A stretch of DNA of 64,000 nt from Apis mellifera (lineage: Eukaryota; Arthropoda; Insecta; Hymenoptera; Apidae), in contig NC_037650.1 of assembly GCF_003254395.2 (NCBI RefSeq), forward strand, positions 10,168,071 to 10,232,070. The letters are read 5' to 3'. Every line of letters starts with the position of its first letter. Within the stretch, counting starts at the first letter, position 1. Positions 49,860 to 58,548 of the stretch are shown in pieces. Both the position numbers and the translations under genes were made by a program. Below the pieces are notes generated by a model. The model was not told the DNA's origin and made no database searches. It worked only from the letters and a program-made list of their open reading frames with translations.

Positions 49860-50230
49860 GTTTTGCGTCACTTTTGTCCAGGCCAAATGATCGATATGGA
49901 AGCGTGTCAGGAAACGTGACGAAGAACGTGGCGATGTTTGATTGAATTTGGTCGCCGAGAGGCCAATCGTAATAAATGTCCAGGCGTTGGACATTTATTA
50001 CGAAACAATCAAGATGTCTGCTCGCTCCCCTCGAGATCACTGGCCGCGACAATGGCTGTGCAACGTAGGGAGGGGTGGCCGTTTAAGGGCTATAAATGCA
50101 TGCCGAATGGTATCCGGAACCGGAATCACTCCACGGTCCGGAACGGAATCGTGTGTGGGACGCTTCTTCCTGTTGCAAAGATGCCCCGTATGCGTGCCAC
50201 TCGTTCGAGAAGGGGACGATGAATGGGCAA
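49860..50230. other. GC-rich island containing the perfect hairpin
   Basis: This unique sequence holds the 16-bp-arm palindrome, GGCCAAATGATCGATATGG near 49,882 and GGGCTATAAATGCATGCCG near 50,087. It looks like a conserved non-coding element of the large intron. No exon is supported. Confidence 0.35.
49967..50003. other. Perfect hairpin, 16-bp arms and 5-base loop
   Basis: The left arm TCGTAATAAATGTCCA (49,967-49,982) and right arm TGGACATTTATTACGA (49,988-50,003) are exact reverse complements around a GGCGT loop. The hairpin sits in a GC-elevated non-coding island inside the large candidate intron. Each arm holds a TTTATTACG element resembling posterior-Hox/Caudal sites. It could be a palindromic binding platform or the tip of an RNA hairpin, but it is shorter than a usual pre-miRNA. 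Confidence 0.85.
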
Positions 50231-50464
50231 CGAGTGATAAATAAATCGCGAAAAAGCTAGCCACCCAGAAACTAGAAATAGCGAAATATTTTTCACCAAA
50301 TCTATCAAATGCAATCGATCGAAATTAAACATGAATAAAAACGATGAAAATGACAATTCTCCGATTTCCAAGATTTCATATTTACTCGAAATATTTTTAT
50401 ACAACAATAATCTATAATTATTGAAACAATGTTGACACGTTTACATTCAAAAGAAACCTAGAAA

Positions 50465-50497
50465 CCTAACCTAACCTAACCTAACTTAATCTAACCG
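50465..50497. repeat. Interstitial telomere-like CCTAA run
   Basis: Four uninterrupted CCTAA units (TTAGG on the minus strand, the canonical arthropod telomere unit) are followed by degenerate CTTAA and TCTAACC units. It lies 3.3 kb left of array I, which carries many similar blocks. Confidence 0.75.
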
Positions 50498-50619
50498 GAT
50501 AATAAAACTGTCGGAAGAACTTGAATTTATAAAATTAAGAAAAAAATAAAAGGAAGAAGAAAATTTTTTTTTTTAAACTGTTTTTCAGACAAAGACAAAG
50601 TAAGCAAGTAAATACGTAA

Positions 50620-50905
50620 CCGCATAATTCGATCAAGCGGAAAGATCGAGCGACCGGTTTAATAACGATCCCCGTTCTGCGGCCGTAATTTCGGGTAGTT
50701 TGGTCGTGAGCTTACGATCCGGGGGATGGTTGAGCGTGCGCGAGTAAAGAGGTTAGGGCACGGGGGAGCAATACCATATGCAAAATTAACCTCCATTAAA
50801 TGCGTTAACTCGGCGACGAGCATGCTCCGATGCGCTTAACCAAAGTACATTACACCGTACTCGATGCGGTCTATAGACAGGGCCGCGCGATTCTCTACAG
50901 GGTGT
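50620..50905. other. GC-rich island with octamer-like and paired-type motifs
   Basis: It contains CCATATGCAAAATTAACC near 50,773, TTAAATGCGTTAACTCGG and several CCGGTTTAAT/GGTTAAC-type motifs. It is non-repetitive and non-coding, and is a candidate enhancer. Confidence 0.3.
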
Positions 50906-51734
50906 TAACCAAGAAAACAATGGGAAAAAGTTCTAGGGAGGAGCAATCTGTGACGGGGCGAAACTTTTACAAACTTTCCCTCGAAATTAATTGAGATGTA
51001 GTAGAGAGATGAATATTTGAAAGCGTATTGAATAATTTTTTTCAGAACAGCAGAGTGGAAAAACATTTGTCCTCCTGAAAAAATATTCTCGTGCAAGATT
51101 TTGAGAAGGAAAAAAAAAAGGGTGTCAGAAAATTAATCGTCATCGAAACGCGCCTATATTTATAGCCCATACGTACGAAGGAGTGGAAGGTTATTATTAA
51201 CACCCTGTATCATGGCGTCTAATTGGTCGTCGCGATCATCGGGGCAAAATGGCCTTAAGCCGCGCATATTTACCCACAGTTCGTTTCGTCCTCGATTTCT
51301 TTTCAACGAGACGACAATGCGCGCGCTCTTAACCCGTTAACCGTCTATGCCGTAATATTATTGAAGAAGCCGATCTACAATTGTATTGTGCGCGACACGA
51401 TATTACGTTCTGGGGCACGCTCTTCCTTCTTGACCCGTGCCAATCGAGAAACACTGCCTCTCTCGAGTCGAATGTGCCCATGGTCTATTCCGCGACAACA
51501 TTTTGCTTTCAATGATGATAAACAAGATTTTAAAAAATGGAATGATTGAAACGCTTATTATCGATTCATTAATAGATAGATATTTAAAAAAGGGAAATTT
51601 TTAATCTTTTTATTTTTATTTTTTTTTCTTTCATTATATCGAATGTTAATATATTTTTAATATATTTGGAGAGTCGATATTAAGGGCTAAAAAGAACGTA
51701 AAAATTGATGTATGAAAATGTCGATTATTTATCA

Positions 51735-51900
51735 AGTTATAAGCGATTGAAGTTTAAGTTGAGATGAAGGGAAACGGAGATAGAGAGAGAGACAGCGCTA
51801 TCTTCGTTACATCGTCGCGCCACGGTGCGGCGCTCCGTGTTCATTCTTTCTCCATCTCGCTTCATCCAACGCAAACTTCAATCGCTTCTAACTTAATAAG
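51735..51900 (-). mobile_element. Palindromic MITE-like element, copy 3 (best-preserved ends)
   Basis: The two ends form clear inverted repeats of about 35 bp. The left end reads AAGTTATAAGCGATTGAAG and the reverse complement of the right end reads AAGTTAGAAGCGATTGAAG, and pairing continues inward through GATGAAG(G/C)GA. The body carries GCGCTATC and GGTGCGGCGCTCCGTG, matching copies 1 and 2. The whole element could fold into one hairpin of about 150 nt. The flanks are AT-rich and no certain target-site duplication was found. Confidence 0.75.
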
Positions 51901-52129
51901 TAATGTATAAACGATATTTTTGTGTACCAACTTTTTGTATTTGTTTTTCGATCGAATGTATCAATACTCTTTTTATAATACTGATAATGAAAATTTGACA
52001 CAATTTAACAATTTTATCGATGAAAAAATCGTATAATTTTGAATTGATTTATAATTCATATTTTACGTTCCATTTTTATTATATTATATTCTCGATATGG
52101 GAGAGAAATTAATGCAGGAACAAGGGTTA

Positions 52130-52480
52130 TCTATCTATAAATGCAATGAAACGAAAGCTTTATCCTTATCCTTGCGGCATTCCTCAAATTGTAGAACCTT
52201 TAAGGGCCGCGGATGGGAAGTGCTGCGGAGAAGATGCTTATTAAATTGTGTCATCCAGGAATAAGGGCTAACGCGGTGCATCCAATTTGTGCCGCTTAAT
52301 TAATTCTCTCCAATTTATTCCAGCCGGCCAATAAAGAAACCAGGACCCCGCCGGTCAACGAGCGCCGATGCGAGCGCAATATTGTCCCTAATGAAATCTT
52401 CGTTAATCGCGTCTCCGTCAAGTTTTCCAATGTACGTCGACACGATGTCGCTCCAATTCGACGCCCCACCAATTTTTACG
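52130..52480. other. GC-moderate unique island
   Basis: Contains TAAATGCAATGAAACGAAAG, GGGCCGCGGATGGGAAGTGC and CCGCTTAATTAATTCTC (palindromic TTAATTAA homeodomain-type site near 52,298). No coding frame is convincing. Confidence 0.28.
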
Positions 52481-52909
52481 CACTCGATCGAGCGGAAAGC
52501 TCGAGAACTCGATTTCTTCGTCTCGAATCTACATCTTCTTTTTTTTTTTTATATAAAAATTTGGCATTCATCGAAAATTAAAACGCACGGGATAGAGATC
52601 CAAATTAAAAATATCGTACTTGATGCGAAAAAAGAAAGAAAAAAAAATGATGAAATATTGGGAAGAATTGCGGGGAATAGTGAATTCCAGGCAGGTAACC
52701 AATAGCGGTATCAATAATCAATTCGGATTTCAATTAATATTAATTACTGTTAACATCAACATTGACACTAATGCCAATTCTGTTAAAACGTAATTGATAA
52801 TTTTAGTCCCCTCGATCATCAAGATATTAATTTATGGTTTCCTGTGCTTAACATTCACATGAAATCGTTGAAATATACAATTTATAATTTCGGAAACTTC
52901 GAACCTATA

Positions 52910-53330
52910 AACGTTCTTTGAAAACAAAAGTGGTCGCTTCCTCGAACCACCGCCTCCAATTCCATTCTGCCTCTCTCGAAACGAAACGGTCGAGTCTCGG
53001 TTGGGCCAAAGTTTATCGGAAGAGGGGGTGAGGCGGAGGGTAGGTAGCGAGCCAATTTCAGTATTATCGCTTTTAATTGCGATATTCGTGCTCTATTTGC
53101 GCGATTGTCGTCGCGTGCCGAATTATTGGATGTTGACGTCACCCGACGCGGCACCGCTTTGCTCGTAATTGCCGCCACCAATTATGCAATTAGCGCCGCT
53201 CTCTAATGAGCGTAGTGTTACACACGCGGAATCTAAACACCCGGCTTATTCACAAGCTCGTACAACACGTGCTTCTGCGTGAGTTTTCCCTCCGCGCGAT
53301 ACATTTGAAGCGAGAAATTCTCGAGGATCT
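52910..53330. promoter_or_regulatory. Island dense in homeodomain cores plus CRE
   Basis: Within 53,060-53,215 there are TTTTAATTGCG, GAATTATTGG, a full CRE TGACGTCA (53,134-53,141), GTAATTGCC, CCAATTATGCAATTAGCG and TCTAATGAGC. That is at least five TAAT/ATTA cores in about 150 bp of otherwise GC-rich DNA. This looks like a homeodomain-bound enhancer in the large intron, though binding is inference. Confidence 0.4.
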
Positions 53331-53559
53331 TGCCCTCATCCTTCGATCAGAAAAGAAGAAGATTCGACAACGTAATATAATCGTTGTTTGGGACAAGATG
53401 AGTAGCAACAATAATAAGACACTTTTAAAAATCGAATTTCTGAAAAGGAATGGAGAATAAAAAAAGTGAGTGTAATTGAATGTATAATCTCGTTGGTTTT
53501 TCGCGGTAATTCGAGATCGAATTATCATCGACGAATTATATCAATTTTGCATAAACGAT

Positions 53560-53940
53560 GCTTTATACTTGCAAGGATGTTAAACTGGGATAACTCGATA
53601 ACACTGGCCCCGCGCAATTAGAACTGCCAGGTAACAAGATATTCCTACGTGTACTCAAATAATTGAATATCAGTATTACCGGATGTCCATAATCCGGGTT
53701 ACCGAACCATTGGATGTGTGCATTACTCACTACATCGATACCAACCGTACTAACATCACTGTAATTTTCGTAAACTTCGTAATGGACTAGTCGGCACTCT
53801 CTGGTGCGTCGACATCGGTATCGGTATCGGTAGTCGGCCACTGATGAGCCAATTTGCATACGTAGCGTGCCACACGCATACGTGGAAAAATACGACAACA
53901 ATAGATACCTAACCCAACTTAGCCCTAAAATTCTCAGAAA
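53560..53940. other. Moderately GC-rich island founding array I
   Basis: The right part (from about 53,820) is the first long unit of array I, here in its most GC-rich form. The left part is unique and includes CATTGGATGTGTGCATTACT. It carries a TCGGTA short tandem repeat (TCGGTATCGGTATCGGTAG). Confidence 0.4.
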
Positions 53941-55410
53941 GGGAAACATTTCTTATTAAGAAAGGTATAAGATTATAAAGAAATTGTGATTAGATCATCG
54001 GTATCGGTAGTCGACCACTGATGAGCCAATTTGCATACTTATTGTGTCACACAAATATGTGGAAAAATACGACAACAATACCTAATCTAATCTAATCTAA
54101 CCCTAAAATTCACAGAAACGGAAACATTTCTTACCTAAGAAAGGTATAAGATTATAAAGAAATGAAAATACGTCAACAATAGTTACCTAACCTAACCTAA
54201 CCCAACCTAACCCTAAAATTCGCAGAAACGGAAACGTTTCTTACCTAAGAAAGATTATAAAATTATAAAAAAATTGTGAAAATACGACAACAATAGTTAC
54301 CTAACCTAACCTAACCCAACCTAGCCTAACCCTAAAATTCGCAGAAACAGAAATATTTCTTACCTAAGAAAGATTATAAAATTATAAAAAAATTGTGAAA
54401 ATACGACAACAATAGTTACCTAACCTAACCTAACCCAACCTAGCCTAACCCTAAAATTCGCAGAAACAGAAATATTTCTTACCTAAGAAAGATAAAAGAT
54501 TATAAAGAAATTGTAAAAATACAACAACAATAGTTACCTAACTTAACCTAACTCAACCTAGCCTAGGCCTAAAATTCGCAGAAACGGAAGCATTTCTTAT
54601 CTAAGAAAAATTATAAGATTAGAAATTGTGATTAGATCATCGGTATCGGTAGACGGCCACTGATGAGCCAATTTGCATATTTATTGTACCACATGCATAC
54701 GTGGAAAAATATGACAACAATAGTTACCTAACCCAACCTATAAATTCGCAGAAACGGAAATATTTCTTACCTAAGAAAGGTATAAGATTATAAAGAAATT
54801 GTGAACATACGACAACAATAGTTACCTAACCTAACCTAACCCAACTTAACCTAGCCCTAAAATTCGCAGAAACAGAAATATTTCTTAACTAAGAAAGATT
54901 ATAAGATTATAAAATTGTGATTAGATCATCGGTATCAGTAGTCGGCCACTGATGAGCCAATTTGCATACTTAGCGTACCACATGCATACGTGGAAAAATA
55001 CGATAACAATAGTTACCTAACTCTAATCTAGCCCTAAAATTCGCAGAAACGGAAACATTTCTTATCTAAGAAAGGTATAAGATTATAAAGAAATTGTGAA
55101 CATACGACAAAAATAGTCACCTAACCTAACCCAACCTAGCCTAGCCCTAAAATTCACAGAAACAGAAATATTTCTTACTTAAGAAAGATTATAAAATTAT
55201 AAAATTGTGATTAGATCATCAATATCATTAGTCGGCCACTAATGAGCCAATTTGCATACTTAGCGTGCTACACGCATACGTGGAAAAATACAACAATAGT
55301 TGTAACCTAATCTAACTTAACCTAACCCAACCTAGCTCTAAAATTCGCAGAAACGGAAGCATCTAAGAAAAGTGTAAGATTATAAAGATATTGTGATTGG
55401 ATCACAAGCA
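53820..55410. repeat. Tandem array I: composite array with CCTAA blocks and octamer-containing long units
   Basis: A basic unit of about 115-120 bp (GTTACCTAACCTAACC, CCTAAAATTCGCAGAAACGG, AAACATTTCTTACCTAAGAA, AGATTATAAAGAAATTGTGA) alternates with longer units. These carry ATCATCGGTATCGGTAGTCG, ACTGATGAGCCAATTTGCAT and CACACGCATACGTGGAAAAA. The long insert is present near 53,825, 54,000, 54,640, 54,935 and 55,225. The first long unit sits inside the GC-rich island at 53,560-53,940. Two neighbouring short units (54,285-54,520) are almost identical, so expansion there is recent. Confidence 0.92.
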
Positions 55411-55429
55411 AATCAAACTTAACGTAAGA

Positions 55430-57450
55430 AACATCACCTTCGATCCGAGTCGAATATTCCCGTCCACGTATTGGAAACGAGGACTCGTGTTGCGTAACGA
55501 GCGTGTAACAAATCCGCGGCGTGTGCCAACGTGTAAACAACACTCCACTCGAGGCCGCAATCCCTTATGCCGTTAAACATTAGGGGTGCAGTCGGATGAT
55601 TGCACGATAAAACACTGGCATAATGTTTCGCCCCGCTGGTTGAACACCGCAAATACACCCCTGGACCGCATGCAGACTTTATTTTTCGAAGGGTGCCCGG
55701 TCTGGCGTGCATAGTGTACCCGAGGACTCCGGGCGCGCCACCCGGAGAGAGACGACACCCTGGGGCCAGCCTGTATCGAGGATTAGCCTCGCTACATTTC
55801 GCCCCTTCTGTCGGTGCGTATGTTCCGTCATTACGCTTCTAACGCTACACTCGGGGGGCGAACGAAGTTCGGTTCGGCTCGAAGGGGGCGTTTATTCGGC
55901 GTCGAGAGGGGCGTTCGATTCGATTCGATCCCATTCGATTCGACTCTTTCTACCTGCTAAAGGCTAAATCGGCTGATCCGTTTAATAGTGTCACTGGTTC
56001 GCTGATGTTTCACGTTGGGATTCGTTGGGGGAAAAGGATTTGTCTCGCTTGATTCCCGGGTTTGGTCAGGGGTTAATTGTGGAGAAGAATTGTGGAGAGC
56101 ACATATTTCTTTTCTTTGAAAAGAAGAAGGGGAAGAAAAAAATTGTCGCAATTTGTAATGCAAAAATTGGAAGAGAGCGGATAGGAAGGCAGTGCGAATC
56201 TCGAACACGCGACTCGTCATCACGTACACACTCCTTGGAAGACGTTGAAACGGTTCCAAGAGAGGCAGCAGCAGCAGCAGGATCGGGATCATCCCCCGAA
56301 AATTGCATTTGCAATCTCCCTCTCCTCTGTAAAGGAGTTGGCGTGCATACGTAAAGCGAAACCCGGGCCGGTAATCCGTCGTCGTGGAAGGTCAGGCAGC
56401 CGAAAACGAAAATTGGTTAAATTTCGTTAAGTTTGGCAGCAATTACTTTTGATACCCGACACGCGGCCGTAATTGCGTTCGGCTCAAGCAGGAACGAGCT
56501 CGCCCGCGCGACAGAGAGGGGTAATAATTCGCTAATATCAATTTCAAATTTCAATTAGTATCATCTCGACGTCTGCTGCTCCCAGACCCGACCACCCTCC
56601 CTCCCCTCTCCCCACCACCATCCCTCCTCTCTCTCTCTCTCTCTCTTTCTCTCTCCTACTCCCTCTGCATCTCGGTTTTCTCGTGGACCCCAGAAGAGCA
56701 CACGGCATGATCTAAAATTCAATTTGTCCCTTGTAGCGGAGCCGCAAAGGGTGAAGGGGCGAGCACGGACGAGGACGGAGAGGGGGGTTCGAGTTCGAGT
56801 TCAAGAGAGAGAGAGAGAGAGAGAGATAGGAAGAAGGAAGCACGATCGTGGCTTGGTTGGAGGCAAGCAACGAGTGGAATCGCGTGTAGGTGGTAAGCGG
56901 GAAGAGAGGAGGGGGCAGTGTTGGGGAACACAGCTCGAAGTTTAAAGCTTCGCCGTTCGCGTGCACCATCGTTACGTAACTACGGCCCTGCTGGTGGGCA
57001 CGGGCATGCGCGACACGCTGACCCATTATAAATTGATAACCCCGCCGTTTATTAAGTTCCAACGACCGATGCCTGCTTAGGCAAAGAGCCCTCCACTCGC
57101 CCCCTACCTCCCCCCCTCTCGATACGCGCATCATTTATTTACAGGGGAGTTTACAATCCCTCTAATGGGGATCGGCGTAATCGGCCACCGCCGCCGCCTG
57201 TGTGTTATATACGCCTCCTCCTCCGTTTCTCCTTTGGTTTCTCCTGTTCTCAGGCTGAGAACCCAGTGGCCTCGGCCGATGCGCCTTCCTTTCCCTCCCC
57301 AACGCGCCGCGTGTCTCCGTTAATCGCGTTCCGCGAATGGAACCGACCAACCCCGTTTCCCGAATGATCCCGAGTGTCAGCTCAGAAGGGGAGGGGAAAT
57401 CGGGAAGTGGGCAAGAGTGATTGGGCCCTTTTTTTTGACCAGCGAATCGG
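55430..57450. other. Broad GC-rich region with GA/CT tracts, upstream of exon B
   Basis: It includes CG-rich unique sequence (55,430-55,960), a CAG run at 56,264-56,280, homeodomain-type sites (GCAATTACTTTTGATACC, GTAATTGCGTTCGG), a CT run at 56,625-56,660 and a GA run at 56,807-56,826. CCCATTATAAATTGATAACC lies near 57,022. Many overlapping frames exist on both strands but none has splice sites or recognised domains. Confidence 0.3.
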
Positions 57451-58280
57451 TCAGCTAATCGGTGAGTAGCTAATGAGAATTGTTATTATTTTTAGTGAAT
57501 TTTTGTGAGTGGAAGAAAAGAATTTATTGGTAGTCTAGTGTGATGAAAAAGAAATGAATAATAAGCGTATTTTAAGGGCGTTCTTATTCTTTCTGAAACA
57601 TTGAAACGGGTGCAAGTTCAATTGGGAACTAAAGAAATGTGATAGAGAGATGATAATAAGAAGACAGGCGTGTTTTCCATTCGAAAAGTGGAAGAAACTA
57701 ATCTTGGCCTTAGATTATAAGGATAAAAATCTATATTATCAAGAAGTTTGGGAAGAGGGAGCTCGATTTATTTTATTTACATTTGTTGGACAGGGAAGAA
57801 GGAGCATGTTGTATAAATTGAAACGTTGCTCGTTTCTTTGATAATTATAACCGAGTTGTGTCGAATTAATTGAAGAAAAATTATCTCTATGTAAGAATTA
57901 ACGTATTCCTTGCAAGGTAAAATTAAACTGAAATTATATGTTTATCGTTTGAGGTATAAATTAATTTCGCGATAACCTGTTAACCTAAACCAACTGTGGT
58001 TAGAAAGGAAAGAAAAAGTCATTTTTGAATTTCTTTACCATTTTAAAAATAAAAGGAAAAAAATTAGCCTTCGTTCCTAATTAGCCATCCTCCCAAGAAA
58101 ACAATTACCGCTGACAATTGCACAATTTCTCTTCTCCCTCCTTCCCCCTCCTTACAAATACCCGTTCAAAAATACTCGTGACAATATTCCCTCGTGACGA
58201 GGCGACTAATACGCTTTCTTGGAAAAATGATGCACGTAAAACGACTTACATAAAGGACCCCTGCCTCTCTTTAATTGCAG
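57451..58280 (+). other. Intron end before exon B
   Basis: AT-rich sequence ends in a pyrimidine-rich CCTGCCTCTCTTTAATTGCAG-type acceptor. A frame at 57,650-57,841 (IIRRQACFPFEKWKK) has no splice support. Confidence 0.5.
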
Positions 58281-58548
58281 ATTGGATCGGTTCACACTCA
58301 CCAGGCGAACAACAACCATCACCACACGCACCAGCATCAACAGCAACAACAGCAACAACAGCAGCAACAGCAGCAACAGCAACAGCAGTCGAGCCAGCCG
58401 CAGGTGCCGGGGGCAGGAGGGGGTGGAGGGCCGGGGGGTGGGACGGTGGCCAGGCCTGGCGGCATGTTCTGCTACCACTGCCCCCCGGGTCTTCCAACGC
58501 CACGGTTACCACCCACCCTCGAGTACCCATTCGCCGCCACTCACCCCT
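58281..58548 (+). CDS. Internal coding exon with His-rich, poly-Gln and Gly-rich tracts (exon B)
   Basis: The exon is bounded by a textbook acceptor (CTCTCTTTAATTGCAG, ending 58,280) and donor (CCCCT|GTAAGT, from 58,549). It enters in phase 0 and leaves in phase 1. It encodes IGSVHTHQANNNHHHTHQH, a run of 17 Gln in mixed CAA/CAG codons, SSQPQVPG, a Gly-rich stretch, and then GGMFCYHCPPGLPTPRLPPT and LEYPFAATHP. The last partial codon T would give Tyr if the next exon begins AC or AT. The CYHC motif is too short to be called a zinc finger. Disordered, Gln/His-rich N-terminal segments are typical of insect developmental transcription factors and RNA-binding proteins, and that is inference only. 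Joined in phase to the exon ending at 31,048 it gives PPLVK-IGSVH across a 27-kb intron. Confidence 0.75.

Larger units (their letters stand above)
31049..58280 (+). other. Candidate 27-kb intron joining exon A and exon B
   Basis: The interval runs from a GTGAGC donor to a TTGCAG acceptor with matching phase 0 on both sides. It contains seven tandem arrays, two palindromic MITE-like elements and about a dozen GC-rich non-coding islands. I found no further exon with both acceptable splice sites and protein-like composition, but short exons would escape notice. Introns of this size rich in islands are typical of insect developmental genes. Confidence 0.4.
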
